From positions 1 through 64,000 of the forward strand of contig NZ_FMID01000055.1 in the NCBI RefSeq assembly GCF_900095385.1: a stretch of DNA of 64,000 nt, read 5' to 3'. This stretch comes from Methanoculleus chikugoensis (GTDB lineage: Archaea > Halobacteriota > Methanomicrobia > Methanomicrobiales > Methanoculleaceae). Positions 27,340-36,465 of this stretch are shown piece by piece. The notes under the pieces were generated by a model that was not told where the DNA came from, did no database searches, and saw only the letters and a list, made by a program, of their open reading frames with translations. Numbering within the stretch: the first letter of the stretch is position 1; each line of letters opens with the position of its first letter. The position numbers and the translations under genes were made by a program.

Positions 27340-28743
27340 ATGACGACAAACGATATGCGGGATTTTCTGGAGACCGGTGTCATCGACGCCGGGCGGATGA
27401 GAGCGGTCGAGGGGAACGCCGTTGCGCTCGGCTACCCGTCGCTTCTGATGATGGAGAGCGCCGGGAGGGCGGTCGCGGACGCCGTCCTCGCCCGTAACCC
27501 CTCCCGCGTCCTCGTCCTCTGCGGGAGGGGGAACAACGGCGGCGACGGGATGGTGGCGGCCCGCTACCTCCAGCACCTCGATGCGGTCGACGTCGTCTAC
27601 CCCGACTGCGGCTCGACGACTGCCTCGGCCGCCGTTCAGGCATCGCTCCTCCGGCACTGCTCCGTCACCCTCCACCCCGTCCGGTGTGCCGCAGACGTCG
27701 AGGCTCTCTCCCGCCTCTTTGACGGCGCCGACGTCATCGTCGACGCGATGCTCGGCACCGGGGCTTCGGGCGCGGTGCGGGAGCCGCTCGCGTCCCTCGT
27801 CGCCCGGGTGAACGCGAGCGGCGCCCCGGTCGTCGCCGTCGACATCCCCACCCCCGGGATCCGTGCGAGCCGGATCGTATCCTTCCACCGGCCGAAGGTG
27901 GAGGGCGCGGACGTCGCGGATATCGGCATCCCGCTCGAGGCGGAGATATTCACCGGCCCGGGTGACCTCACGCTCATCCCGTCACGGAGATCGGAGGCCC
28001 ACAAGGGCGCCGGCGGCGAGGTGCTCGTCGTCGGGGGCGGACCTTACCAGGGGGCGCCCTACATCGCGGCGATGGGGGCGCTCCGCGCCGGGGCCGACAT
28101 CGTGCGGGTCGCCTCCCCCGCGTACGTCCCCATGCCCGACCTGATCTACGAGCGGCTGGAGGGGAAGGCGATCACCGTCGATCACCTGGAGACGATCCTC
28201 CCCCTCGTCGACCGCGCGGACGTCGTCGTCTGCGGCATGGGCCTCGGGAAGGAGAGCCACGACGTCGTCCTCGCCGTCGCGGAGGCGGCGGAGAAGGCGA
28301 TCTTTGATGCCGATGCGCTCTCCCGCCCCCTCCCGGCGGCGAAAGAGACGATTTACACCCCGCACGCAGGCGAGTTCGCCCGGATGACCGGGGCGGAGCC
28401 CCCGGCGGGTCCTGTCGCGCGCGGCCGGTGCGTGAAGGCCGCCGCAACGACCGGGACCATCCTGCTCAAGGGCCCGGTCGATGTCATCTCGGACGGATCA
28501 AGGGTCAGGTTCAACCGGACCGGAACCCCCGCCATGACCGCCGGCGGGACGGGCGACCTCTTAGCCGGCATCGCGGGCGCGCTCTTCTGTCATCTCCCTG
28601 CGTTCGAGGCCGCCTGCATCGCCGCATACGTGAACGGCAGGGCCGGCATGCTTGCCGCGGAGGGGCGGGGAAGCGGCCTGCTCGCGACCGATATGCCCGA
28701 CTATATTCCGGAGACCCTCTTCCGGCCCCCCGCGTCGGACTGA
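27340..28743 (+). CDS. nnr: Bifunctional NAD(P)H-hydrate epimerase / dehydratase
   Basis: A 467-residue fusion. The N-terminal YjeF_N epimerase domain (to about residue 205) has LLMMESAGRAVADAV, LVLCGRGNNGGDGMVAARYL and DVIVDAMLGTGASG. The C-terminal ribokinase-like dehydratase has HKGAGGEVLVVGGG and the ATP/ADP loop TAGGTGDLLAGIAG. Together they repair hydrated NADH and NADPH. GGAGGG lies upstream of the ATG at 27340. It is upstream of moaC with a 58-base gap in the same direction. Confidence 0.94.
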   Translation: MTTNDMRDFLETGVIDAGRMRAVEGNAVALGYPSLLMMESAGRAVADAVLARNPSRVLVLCGRGNNGGDGMVAARYLQHLDAVDVVYPDCGSTTASAAVQASLLRHCSVTLHPVRCAADVEALSRLFDGADVIVDAMLGTGASGAVREPLASLVARVNASGAPVVAVDIPTPGIRASRIVSFHRPKVEGADVADIGIPLEAEIFTGPGDLTLIPSRRSEAHKGAGGEVLVVGGGPYQGAPYIAAMGALRAGADIVRVASPAYVPMPDLIYERLEGKAITVDHLETILPLVDRADVVVCGMGLGKESHDVVLAVAEAAEKAIFDADALSRPLPAAKETIYTPHAGEFARMTGAEPPAGPVARGRCVKAAATTGTILLKGPVDVISDGSRVRFNRTGTPAMTAGGTGDLLAGIAGALFCHLPAFEAACIAAYVNGRAGMLAAEGRGSGLLATDMPDYIPETLFRPPASD

Positions 28744-28801
28744 CCTGCCGATAGCCGCCTTCTTTTATCCCCTGAAAAAGAGAAGATCTCCTGCGATACA
28801 C

Positions 28802-29299
28802 ATGAGCGAGTCCGGCGAACACGGCAAGACCCCGGTCTTCACCCACATCGAGAACGACCGCGCACAGATGGTGGACATCTCGGGAAAGACCGAGGTCGTC
28901 CGGGAAGCGGTTGCGAGCGGCAGGATCTACCTCCGGAGCGAGACGCTCCGCGCTATCCGGGAAGGAACCGCGGTCAAGGGCAACGTTTTAGCGACCGCGC
29001 GGGTGGCGGCAACCCTCGCGGTGAAGGATACGCCGCGCCTCATCCCCATGTGCCACCCCATACCGCTTGCAGGCATCACGATCGAGTTCGAGGAGGGCGA
29101 CGGCTACATCGAGGCGATCGCCCGCGTGAAGTCCTACGGGAGGACGGGTGTCGAGATGGAAGCGCTCACCGGCGTCTCCACCGCCCTTCTCACCGTCTGG
29201 GACATGGTCAAGTCGGCGGAGAAAGACGAGAACGGGCAGTATCCCGTCACCCGGATGGACGCCATCCGTGTCGTGGAGAAACGCAAGGGCGTGCAGTGA
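28802..29299 (+). CDS. moaC: Cyclic pyranopterin monophosphate synthase MoaC
   Basis: A 165-residue MoaC. Signature stretches are [48 protein letters not shown] (active-site region) and [20 protein letters not shown]. It turns the MoaA product into cyclic pyranopterin monophosphate in molybdopterin/tungstopterin synthesis, needed by formylmethanofuran and formate dehydrogenases. The ATG at 28802 gives the normal N-terminus; extended frames do not look homologous. Confidence 0.94.
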   Translation: MSESGEHGKTPVFTHIENDRAQMVDISGKTEVVREAVASGRIYLRSETLRAIREGTAVKGNVLATARVAATLAVKDTPRLIPMCHPIPLAGITIEFEEGDGYIEAIARVKSYGRTGVEMEALTGVSTALLTVWDMVKSAEKDENGQYPVTRMDAIRVVEKRKGVQ

Positions 29300-29531
29300 A
29301 CCGCGGGATCGATCTTCCCACATGCCCCTTTGTGTGAAGGATCCGGCATCCAATTCCGATATTTTGCTTCACGCGAAGAACGACGCTCCTGCGGAGCGGA
29401 GTTGGAGCCCCCGATGGGCGCGGGACCCCGGGGGAATCCTTTATTTGTGCTCCCGTCAACCTGTTAGGAACCACGGGATACGTCCCGGAAAGGAATGTGG
29501 CGGAAACGCTGAACCTGAGGTGATTCTAAAC

Positions 29532-30122
29532 ATGGCAAAATCGATGTATGCCTACGTACGCGAGGCATGGAAACGGCCCGACCGGTCGGAAGTGAAGGCC
29601 CTCCTCTGGGAGCGGCTCCAGACCTGGCGGCGCGAAGGGAGTATCGTGCGCGTGGAGCACCCGACCCGGATCGACCGGGCCCGGTCGCTCGGCTACAAGG
29701 CCAAGCAGGGGATCGTCGTCGTGCGGGTCAAAGTCCGCCGCGGCGGCCGAAGGAAGCCCCGGTACACCCGTGGACGCAGGACCGCCCGCATGGGCATGCG
29801 CCGGATGACCCCGGCAAAGAGCCTGCAGCGCATGGCCGAGGAGCGCGCATCCCGCAAGTTCCCGAACATGGAAGCCCTGAACTCCTACTGGGTCGGTGAG
29901 GACGGACGCTCCAAGTGGTTCGAGGTCATCATGGTCGACGGGCACCACCCGTCCATCAAGAGCGACCGCAACCTCGCATGGCTGGCGAACCCGGCTCACC
30001 GGGGCCGGGCGGAGCGCGGCAAGACCTCCGCCGGCATTAAGGGGCGCGGGATGCGGACGCGCGGACGTGGAACCGAGAAGACGCGCCCGAGCATCCGTTC
30101 TCACGCGAACCGGGGCAAATAA
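29532..30122 (+). CDS. rpl15e: 50S ribosomal protein L15e
   Basis: A 196-residue basic protein beginning [19 protein letters not shown]. Diagnostic stretches are [60 protein letters not shown] and a basic tail ending RSHANRGK. It binds 23S rRNA in the large subunit. It stands at the head of the RNase P/proteasome superoperon, 29 bases before rnp3, with a T-run terminator between. The 230-base leader upstream has an AT-rich CCTTTATTTGTG element. Confidence 0.96.
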   Translation: MAKSMYAYVREAWKRPDRSEVKALLWERLQTWRREGSIVRVEHPTRIDRARSLGYKAKQGIVVVRVKVRRGGRRKPRYTRGRRTARMGMRRMTPAKSLQRMAEERASRKFPNMEALNSYWVGEDGRSKWFEVIMVDGHHPSIKSDRNLAWLANPAHRGRAERGKTSAGIKGRGMRTRGRGTEKTRPSIRSHANRGK

Positions 30123-30127
30123 CTACC

Positions 30128-30134
30128 TTTTTTT
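30128..30134 (+). terminator. T-run terminator after L15e
   Basis: A run of seven T (after CTACC) lies directly after the L15e stop. Archaeal terminators are short U-tracts, so this may separate L15e from rnp3 at least partly. Confidence 0.5.
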
Positions 30135-30151
30135 CATACGGCCTACCCACG

Positions 30152-30796
30152 ATGAAGATCACAGATGCCGGTATACATCCCTATCCTGCCGGTGACTCGA
30201 CGGTTGCGCGCATGGCGCTCGAAGCGGGAGGACTCGGGTTCGATAGCGTCGTCGTTATCGGAGATGCCGCGCATCGGTCTTCCGGCGTCGAGGTTCTCCG
30301 GGGAGCCGTGATCGGTGCCTCTTCCGTAAAAGAGGTCTTGAAGAGGGTGCGCGATCCCGCCGTCCGGCGGGCCGACATCGTCTACGTCGACGCCGGGGAT
30401 ATCTCCTTCAACCGGGCGATCGTCTCGATCAAAGAGGTCAATGTCGTCAGGAGCATCCATGCCACCCGGAGAAACGCCTTCGACCACGTCGCCGCACGGA
30501 CGGCGTCGGAACATGGTGTGGCGGTGGACATCTCGATGGCTCCCATCATCCACCTCCGCGGGACGAAGCGCCAGAGAGCGCTGCAGCGGTATGCGGACGT
30601 CCTCTCGTTGCAGCGCCGATACGGCTTCCCGCTGACGATATCGTCGGACGCCCGCTCGATACTCGGGCAGCGATCGGTTCGCGAGATCCGCGGTCTCTGC
30701 GCACTCTTCGGCATGACCGGGGCGGAAGTGACCGAAGCGCTCTCGTCAATCGGCCGGATCGTCGAGCCGCACCGGCCCGTGAGGGTGGTCGAATGA
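30152..30796 (+). CDS. rnp3: RNase P protein component 3 (Rpp30)
   Basis: A 214-residue TIM-barrel Rpp30 homologue: MKITDAGIHPYPAGDSTVAR, DIVYVDAGDISFNRAI, VNVVRSIHATRRNAFDHVAA, VAVDISMAPIIHLRGTKRQR and LTISSDARSILGQRSVREI. It binds RNase P RNA with Pop5 for tRNA 5'-end maturation. It overlaps rnp2 by four bases, giving co-translation of partners that form a complex. Confidence 0.94.
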   Translation: MKITDAGIHPYPAGDSTVARMALEAGGLGFDSVVVIGDAAHRSSGVEVLRGAVIGASSVKEVLKRVRDPAVRRADIVYVDAGDISFNRAIVSIKEVNVVRSIHATRRNAFDHVAARTASEHGVAVDISMAPIIHLRGTKRQRALQRYADVLSLQRRYGFPLTISSDARSILGQRSVREIRGLCALFGMTGAEVTEALSSIGRIVEPHRPVRVVE

Positions 30797-31275
30797 GGCC
30801 GAGACCGCCGGCGATGCGGACGAAACGGCGCTACATCCTGGCGCGGATCCTCCCCTACGAGGTGCAGGTAGACCAGAAACAGGTCTACCTCGCGGTCATC
30901 GAGGCTGCGACCTCGCTCCTTGGCGATGCGGCCTCCGGCCTTGCGCAGCCCGCGGTGGTCTTCTGCGAAGGGGGGTACGTCGTCGTCCGGTGCCGGCGGG
31001 GAACCGAGAAAGATATCGCCGTCGCGCTTGCAACGGTCACCGCGGTCGGCGACGAGCGGATCGCGCTCCGGACGGTCGCCACCTCGGGGACGATCCACGC
31101 ACTGCGGCGCCGGATGAGACCGATCCGGCATCTCTCCGGGGACGGGGAAGTGAAGATCGGGGAAACTTATTTCGCGGTCTATCGCTATCCGCGTCAAAAG
31201 GTTGATTTGGTTGAAAAAGGTATTAAGCATCAGAAGTCATTGTTTTTCACCGAAGGCGATTTGGAGGAACGATAA
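30793..31275 (+). CDS. rnp2: RNase P protein component 2 (Pop5)
   Basis: A 160-residue Pop5-type protein (RRYILARILPYEVQVDQKQV ... FCEGGYVVVRCRRGTEKDIA) with a C-terminal extension ending KHQKSLFFTEGDLEER. It partners Rpp30 in archaeal RNase P and supports the catalytic RNA. Its stop overlaps the psmA start by one base (TAATG). The ATG at 30793 overlaps rnp3; an internal ATG eight codons on (30814) is an alternative start. Confidence 0.92.
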   Translation: MRPRPPAMRTKRRYILARILPYEVQVDQKQVYLAVIEAATSLLGDAASGLAQPAVVFCEGGYVVVRCRRGTEKDIAVALATVTAVGDERIALRTVATSGTIHALRRRMRPIRHLSGDGEVKIGETYFAVYRYPRQKVDLVEKGIKHQKSLFFTEGDLEER

Positions 31276-31997
31276 TGCAACCACAATATCAGATGGGATA
31301 TGACCGGGCGATCACGGTGTTCAGCCCGGACGGAAGGCTTTACCAGGTCGAGTACGCCAGAGAAGCGGTGAAACGAGGCACGACTGCCGTCGGAATCAAA
31401 TGCAGCGAAGGCGTCGTGCTGATCGTCGATAAGAGGGTGACGTCCCGTCTCCTTGAACCAGTCTCCATCGAGAAGATCTTCAAGATTGACACGCATATCG
31501 GCGTTGCGTCCTCCGGCCTCGTCGGCGATGCGCGGTCTTTAGTGGACCGGGCCCGGGTCGAGGCACAGATCAACCGTGTCTCCTACAACGAGCCGATCAA
31601 CGTCGAGACCCTCGCGAAAAAGCTCTGCGACCATATGCAGACCTACACCCAGTTCGGCGGTGCACGCCCCTACGGGACCGCTCTCCTGATCGCAGGAGTC
31701 AGCGACGGGGAGGCCCGTCTCTTCGAGACCGATCCGAGCGGCACGCTGCTCGAGTACAAGGCGACCGGCATCGGAACCGGCCGGCCTGCGGTCATGAAGG
31801 TATTCGAGGACGAGTACCAGGAGGATGCGGACTTCGCCGGCGCCATCGGGCTCGGGATCAAGGCCCTGCACGCCGCGACGGAGGGCAAACTCGACGTGAG
31901 CGCCATCGAGATCGGCGTCGTCTCCATCGAGACCCGGGAGTTCCGGAAACTGGAGAAAGACGAGGTAAAGGCATACGTCGACCAGTTCGAAGAGTGA
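31275..31997 (+). CDS. psmA: Proteasome alpha subunit
   Basis: A 240-residue 20S alpha subunit. The N-terminal gate helix is [20 protein letters not shown], followed by [20 protein letters not shown], and the core fold holds [20 protein letters not shown] and [16 protein letters not shown]. Seven alpha subunits form the outer ring that gates the beta chamber and docks PAN. Its position between rnp2 and SBDS is the canonical archaeal order. Confidence 0.97.
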   Translation: MQPQYQMGYDRAITVFSPDGRLYQVEYAREAVKRGTTAVGIKCSEGVVLIVDKRVTSRLLEPVSIEKIFKIDTHIGVASSGLVGDARSLVDRARVEAQINRVSYNEPINVETLAKKLCDHMQTYTQFGGARPYGTALLIAGVSDGEARLFETDPSGTLLEYKATGIGTGRPAVMKVFEDEYQEDADFAGAIGLGIKALHAATEGKLDVSAIEIGVVSIETREFRKLEKDEVKAYVDQFEE

Positions 31998-32008
31998 GCG
32001 TCATCCGT

Positions 32009-32710
32009 ATGATTCCTCTCGACCAGGCAGTAGTAGCGCGGCTTGAGAGCCACGGAGAACGGTTCGAGGTCCTCGTCGACCCCAACCAGGCCATGCGCAT
32101 CCGGCAGGGCGAAGAGATCGACCTGGAGAATGTCGTCGCCGCCGACTCCATCTTCTCGAACGCCGCCCATGCCGAACGGGCCTCCGACGAGGCTCTCCTG
32201 AAGGTCTTCAAGACGACCGAGTTCGAGCAGGCAGCGCTCCGGATCATCCAGAAGGGCGAGATCCACCTCACGGCGGAACAGCGCCGTCACCTCATCGCGG
32301 AGAAGCGGAACAGGGTCGTCACGTTCATATCGAGGAACGCCGTCAACCCGCAGTCCGGGTTCCCTCACCCCCCGCAGCGGATCGAACTTGCGATGGAAGA
32401 GGCGAGGGTGAACATCGACCCCTTCAAGTCCGTCGAGGAGCAGGTCAAAGACGTGGTCAAGGCGCTCCGCCCGCTCCTCCCCATCCGGTTCGAGGAGATC
32501 CGGATTGCCGTGAAGATCCCGGCGGATTATACCGCGAGGGCATACGAGATCACGACCGCGGGGACACTCGAACGGGATGAGTGGCAGAAGGACGGATCCT
32601 GGATCGCGATCGTCAGAATTCCGGCGGGTATCCAGGAGGAGTTCTACGACCTGGTGAACAAGGTTTCCAAGGGGAATGCGGAGACCCGGATCGTCGAACG
32701 GGTGTCGTGA
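32009..32710 (+). CDS. Ribosome maturation protein SBDS
   Basis: A 233-residue SBDS homologue. The N-terminal FYSH domain ([20 protein letters not shown]) is followed by a helical middle (LHTAE-like [20 protein letters not shown] and [20 protein letters not shown]) and a ferredoxin-like C-terminus ([20 protein letters not shown]). SBDS helps release the anti-association factor from new large subunits. ATG 32009 matches the family start; GTG 31994, overlapping the psmA stop, is the alternative. In most archaea exosome genes follow here; they are missing. Confidence 0.93.
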   Translation: MIPLDQAVVARLESHGERFEVLVDPNQAMRIRQGEEIDLENVVAADSIFSNAAHAERASDEALLKVFKTTEFEQAALRIIQKGEIHLTAEQRRHLIAEKRNRVVTFISRNAVNPQSGFPHPPQRIELAMEEARVNIDPFKSVEEQVKDVVKALRPLLPIRFEEIRIAVKIPADYTARAYEITTAGTLERDEWQKDGSWIAIVRIPAGIQEEFYDLVNKVSKGNAETRIVERVS

Positions 32711-32765
32711 GTAACTATATTAATCGACAGCACAAAAATTAGAGGACATACAAGAGGTACGCGAA

Positions 32766-33056
32766 ATGGCAAGTCGCAAACAGAGTGCAAAGGGCAGGGT
32801 AGTCGGAAGTTCCGGGCGTTTCGGCCCGAGGTATGGCCGGTTTATCCGGAAGAGAGTCAACCAGATCGAGGCGGTCTCCCGCGCGAGCCATGCGTGCCCC
32901 CGCTGCGACCAGGTAGCGGTCAAGCGTGAGGGAACGGGCATCTGGACGTGCCGCAAGTGCGGATTCAAGTTTGCAGGCGGCAGCTATGTCCCGGAGACGC
33001 CGGCGATGCGCGTCGCCGCGCGGAGCATCGAGCGGTCGTTGCAGAAGGAGGGGTAA
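32766..33056 (+). CDS. rpl37ae: 50S ribosomal protein L37Ae (eL43)
   Basis: A 96-residue basic protein with a C4 zinc ribbon (C44, C47, C62, C65: CPRCDQVAVKREGTGIWTCR KC). The N-terminal SAKGRVVGSSGRFGPRYGR is characteristic. It binds the large subunit rRNA. It follows SBDS after only 55 bases, so nothing can be encoded between them, and precedes the tiny rpo12 gene by six bases. Confidence 0.95.
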   Translation: MASRKQSAKGRVVGSSGRFGPRYGRFIRKRVNQIEAVSRASHACPRCDQVAVKREGTGIWTCRKCGFKFAGGSYVPETPAMRVAARSIERSLQKEG

Positions 33057-33062
33057 CCGGTC

Positions 33063-33194
33063 GTGGCTGCCTATAAGTGCGCTCGCTGTAAACAAAAAGT
33101 GGAGATCGACGTCAATATACGCTGCCCCTACTGTGGGCACCGCATCCTCTTCAAGGAACGCGGAGCTGGAATAAAAGATCTGAAGGCTCGATGA
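33063..33194 (+). CDS. rpo12: RNA polymerase subunit Rpo12 (P)
   Basis: A 43-residue gene from GTG 33063: [20 protein letters not shown] then [13 protein letters not shown]. The zinc ribbon C6-X2-C9 ... C21-X2-C24 and the following basic tail match Rpo12/RPABC4, which joins the Rpo3-Rpo10-Rpo11 assembly platform. It sits between eL43 and the Brix gene, its canonical archaeal place. The stop overlaps the next ATG by four bases. Confidence 0.94.
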   Translation: MAAYKCARCKQKVEIDVNIRCPYCGHRILFKERGAGIKDLKAR

Positions 33195-33595
33195 CGGTCG
33201 TCACGACGTCGCGTAAACCGGCTCCTGAGGTGCGCACCCTTGCGCGGGATCTGGCGTTCTCGATCGGCGCCGAATACCTCACCCGCGGCAAAGCGGGCAT
33301 GGGCGACCTCTTTTCCTTCGAGGGGCCGGTTCTGATCGTCTCGAAATCCGGCCCTTTTTTTCTGATTCAGATGTATGACGGCGGAGAGCCGGCGGCAGAG
33401 ATCCGGGTTCGGTCGTTTGCCGTCGAGGAGCGGGCCGGTGCGATCGCCCGCGGACTCTTTGTCTCGGATCGCTCTGTGTACGAGGCGCTCAAGGATCACG
33501 TCGATGTCGCGTTTGCCGGGGAGTCCCTTACGGGAAACCGGATCGTCTTTGACGGGACGCAACGGAGACGCTACACCCTGAAGGTGACCCCGTGA
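33191..33595 (+). CDS. Brix-domain ribosome biogenesis protein
   Basis: A 134-residue archaeal Imp4/Brix-like protein: [52 protein letters not shown] and the C-terminal [18 protein letters not shown] strand. It has the reduced single Brix fold seen in archaea, thought to act in rRNA processing. It overlaps rpo12 and pcc1 by four bases each, part of a tightly packed translation-linked operon. Confidence 0.88.
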   Translation: MTVVTTSRKPAPEVRTLARDLAFSIGAEYLTRGKAGMGDLFSFEGPVLIVSKSGPFFLIQMYDGGEPAAEIRVRSFAVEERAGAIARGLFVSDRSVYEALKDHVDVAFAGESLTGNRIVFDGTQRRRYTLKVTP

Positions 33596-33837
33596 CGCAT
33601 ACTGCGGTCTTCCGGTTCGCGACCCCCGATGCCCGTGCCCTCTACCTCTCCGTCTGCCAGGAGATGGGCGACGTGGGCGGCCGGTCGTCCGTCCGGGTCG
33701 AACTCGCGGGCGACGATCTGCTCGTCCTCGATGTGAATGCCACCGATATACCTGCGCTCAGGGCGGCTCTGAACACCTGGCTGCGGCTGATAACCATAGC
33801 GGTCGAGATGCGGGAACTTGCCGTCCCGTCAGGATGA
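33592..33837 (+). CDS. pcc1: KEOPS complex subunit Pcc1
   Basis: An 81-residue Pcc1-like protein from GTG 33592: HTAVFRFATPDARALYLSVC, VELAGDDLLVLDVNATDIPA and LRAALNTWLRLITIAVEM. The two-helix three-strand fold dimerises and binds Kae1 in the complex that installs t6A37 on ANN-decoding tRNAs. It is the last of the overlapping string rpo12-Brix-pcc1. The 138-base gap after it contains no gene. Confidence 0.9.
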   Translation: MTHTAVFRFATPDARALYLSVCQEMGDVGGRSSVRVELAGDDLLVLDVNATDIPALRAALNTWLRLITIAVEMRELAVPSG

Positions 33838-33975
33838 TGGGGAACCCCCCTTCTCTGAACCCTCACCTTTAATGAGTTCCGCGCCCCTATCATGTAGAGA
33901 AAGGGCAGAGGGTCGGGAAGGCCGCTGCCCGCCACCTGAAATACTGTTACCGATCTTCGTCCATTCCAGGAGTAG

Positions 33976-34347
33976 ATGAATATGGAAAACATCCCGCCAA
34001 AAGTGCAGAACCAGCTGGCGATGCTTCAGCAGATGCAGCAGCAGCTCCAGACCGTGGTATCGCAGAAAGCACAGTACGAACTGACGGTCCGCGAAGCCCG
34101 GCGCGCGGTCGAGGATCTGGCCGACGTCCCCGAGGATGCGGCGGTCTTCATGAACGTCGGCAGCGTCATGATGCAGAAGAGCAAGGAGCAGGTGCTTGCT
34201 TCCTTAAACGAGCGCATCGAGACGCTCGACCTCCGCGTCAAGTCGCTTGAGAAGCAGGAGAAGGCGCTGCAGGGCAGGTTCGAGCAGTTGTCCGCGCAGA
34301 TCAGGGGGGCGCTGGAAGGAAAACAGCAGCCTCCCGGCCCCATCTGA
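33976..34347 (+). CDS. pfdB: Prefoldin subunit beta
   Basis: A 123-residue prefoldin beta chain. The N-terminal coil NQLAMLQQMQQQLQTVVSQK is followed by the short beta hairpin (VFMNVGSVMMQKSKEQVLA) and a C-terminal coil (LDLRVKSLEKQEKALQGRFE). Four beta and two alpha chains form the jellyfish chaperone that delivers unfolded proteins to the thermosome. GGAG lies four bases upstream of the ATG at 33976 (a second ATG at 33982). It closes the superoperon and is followed by a T-run. Confidence 0.95.
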   Translation: MNMENIPPKVQNQLAMLQQMQQQLQTVVSQKAQYELTVREARRAVEDLADVPEDAAVFMNVGSVMMQKSKEQVLASLNERIETLDLRVKSLEKQEKALQGRFEQLSAQIRGALEGKQQPPGPI

Positions 34348-34356
34348 TCCGTCACC

Positions 34357-34363
34357 TTTTTTT
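34357..34363 (+). terminator. T-run terminator after prefoldin beta
   Basis: Seven consecutive T after CACC, ten bases after the pfdB stop, followed by an A-rich GAAAAAG. A likely end of the superoperon transcript. Confidence 0.5.
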
Positions 34364-34380
34364 GAAAAAGGGCTTTGTTT

Positions 34381-34565
34381 AAATTCTCTCTCTGACTCAC
34401 GCGAAGGGGCGTTGCTCTCAGATAAACTAATCTTCGCGTTCTTCGCGGCTTCGCGTGAGACGGTCGGGTTGAGCACCGAAATGGCCTCACGCGAAGAACG
34501 CGAAGCCGCGAAGAAGGTTCTCGATGCCCACCCAGACTTCGCGTCTTCGCGCGAGGCCAGATTTT
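34381..34565. repeat. CGCGAAG-type inverted repeats
   Basis: The interval 34348-34653 has no gene. CTTCGCGTTCTTCGCGG then CTTCGCGTGAG (34432-34460) faces CTCACGCGAAGAACGCGAAG then CCGCGAAG (34493-34520), giving an imperfect inverted repeat with about 32 bases between arms. Further CGCGAAG/CTTCGCG copies occur at 34399 and 34547-34556. It could form a large stem-loop. Confidence 0.6.
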
Positions 34566-34653
34566 CGGCATAGATGATGCATGGATAATCCGGCGGCCTC
34601 TATGGGTAGCCGGGCTTATCCAGAGGTAGACCTGGAAAAAAGGAGTGAGATGT

Positions 34654-36230
34654 TCACTCTTCGCGGTCGAGTTTGTGCGTCCGGCAGACGAGGTTGATCG
34701 CGTTGATCACCGCCTCGACCGATGCGAGGATGATGTCGTCGCTCGATGCGCTGGCATCGAAGACCCGCCCCCGCTCGTCCTCGACGGCGATCGTGACGTG
34801 GCCGAGAGCATCGGTGCCCCCGGAGATCGCCTCGATGCTGAACTCTTTTAAGTGAACCGGGGCCGGGATGATCCCGAGGATCGCCCGCACGGCCGCGTCC
34901 ACCGGGCCGTTGCCGACGCTCGAGAAGATGTGCTCGACCCCGTCGACGGTCGCCCTGACGCTTGCCGTCGGGATGGCATGGTTGCCGGTCATGATGGCGA
35001 CGTCCCGGAGCTCCAGGGTCTTCTCGTCGGGTGCGATCTGCATGACGCTCTCCGCGATCTCGTAGAGGTCCGCGTCCGTCACGCGCTTGCCCTTGCCGGC
35101 AATCGCCTTCACCCGGAGGACGATCTCGTCGAGCTGTTCGTCGGCGGGCTCCATGTGCACCTCGGCGAGCATCTGCTTGACCGCATGCCTCCCGGCGTGT
35201 TTGCCGAGTTTCAGCCTGCGCCGGTGCCCGACCATCTCCGGCGTCATGATCCCCGGCTCGAACGTATCCGACCGGGTGATGACGCCGTGGGAGTGGATCC
35301 CGCTCTCGTGGGCGAAGGCGTTCTCGCCGACGATCGGCTGGATGGCCGGGACGCTCATCCCCGCGTAGCGGGAGACGAGCCTTGAAGTCTCGACGAGGCT
35401 CTGCGTCCGGATGCCGGTATCGATACCGTAGATGGACGAGAGCACCATCACCGTCTGCGCGAGGTCGGCGTTGCCTGCCCGCTCGCCGATGCCGTTCACC
35501 GTCACCTGCACCTGGGAGGCGCCGCCCTCGACCGCTGCGATGGTGTTTGCCACCGCAAGCCCGAAGTCGTTGTGGCAGTGGACGTCGATCGGGCAGTTCA
35601 CCTCGCGGTCGATCCGCTCGATGAGGCGCTTCATCGCCGTCGGGGTGATCACGCCGACCGTGTCGGGCACGTTGATGATCGTCGCTCCGGCGTCCACCGC
35701 AACGCGGTATACCTCTATCAGGTAATCCCAGTCGGTCCTTGTCGCATCCATCGCGGAGAACATGCACCGGTCGACGTGATCGCGTGCATACGCGATGATA
35801 TCGCCGGTGGTCTCGAGGACCTGTTCGCGGGTCTTTCTGATGGTGTACTCGCGCTGGACGTCGGAGGTCGGGATGAAGACGTGGACCATGTCGACGCCGC
35901 AGTCGATGCACGCATCCACGTCGGCCCGGAGCGACCGCGCAAGGCCGCAGACCTGTGCGGAGAGCCCGAGGTTCGTGATGGCCCGGACTATATCGCGTTC
36001 GGCATCCGAGGATGCGGGAAAGCCCGCTTCGATGGCGTGGACTCCTATTCCGGAGAGTTGTTCAGCAATACCGAGCTTCTCTTCGAGCGTGAACGAGATA
36101 CCCGGTGTTTGTTCACCGTCGCGCAGCGTGGTGTCGAAAACAGTGACGTTTTTGTTCGCACGGCTATCGGTGAAGAAGACAGTACGCTTCAGCGTTCCTG
36201 CGTGCTTCAGCGTTTGTAGGGTTCATACAT
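34654..36230 (-). CDS. leuA: 2-isopropylmalate/citramalate synthase family, 5' frameshift
   Basis: The intact frame 34654-35919 has the C-terminal 421 residues: [20 protein letters not shown] and [15 protein letters not shown] of the DRE-TIM metallolyase barrel, then [12 protein letters not shown] and a C-terminal LeuA regulatory domain. The missing N-terminus is upstream, still open but without any start codon ([20 protein letters not shown], with the catalytic RDGEQ). It joins a good start (MYEPYK from ATG 36230, TATA box at 36249) only if one base is added at the T-run 36213-36215. So either a base was lost here or in sequencing. The GTG at 35919 alone would give an inactive protein. CimA or homocitrate synthase specificity cannot be excluded. 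Confidence 0.85.
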
Positions 36231-36248
36231 ACTCCTTATCCGAGGTTG

Positions 36249-36257
36249 TATATAAAG
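36249..36257 (-). promoter_or_regulatory. TATA box for leuA-family gene
   Basis: Reverse-strand CTTTATATA is centred about 23-27 bases upstream of the ATGs at 36230 and 36226. AAGGAG lies between, five bases before the second ATG. Confidence 0.6.
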
Positions 36258-36339
36258 AATAATGCCCGTATCCCGTTCTTCCCCGGGAGTTCTGCGAAAT
36301 GTTTAATAACAACTCTATCTAACATTATTAGAGCAGTGA

Positions 36340-36446
36340 CCCGCCTTAACTCAGACTGGTAGAGTGCGCGGCTGTAGTATGGTCTTCGCTCTCGGGCGAA
36401 CTGCGCGGCTACCGCGATGTCCCCGGTTCGAATCCGGGAGGCGGGA
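36340..36446 (+). tRNA. tRNA-Tyr (GTA) with 33-base intron
   Basis: Acceptor CCCGCCT pairs with AGGCGGG, discriminator A. The D stem is ACTC/GAGT, the anticodon stem CGCGG/CCGCG with loop CTGTAG-A (anticodon GTA), and the T arm CCCGG-TTCGAAT-CCGGG. The loop is interrupted after position 37 by an intron at 36378-36410, the usual archaeal site, to be removed by the splicing endonuclease. The mature length is 74. TGCGCGGCT occurs both before the anticodon (36365-36373) and at the intron end (36402-36410). A TTTAATAAC box lies about 35 bases upstream. Confidence 0.92.
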
Positions 36447-36465
36447 TCACCCCCAAACATTGAGT

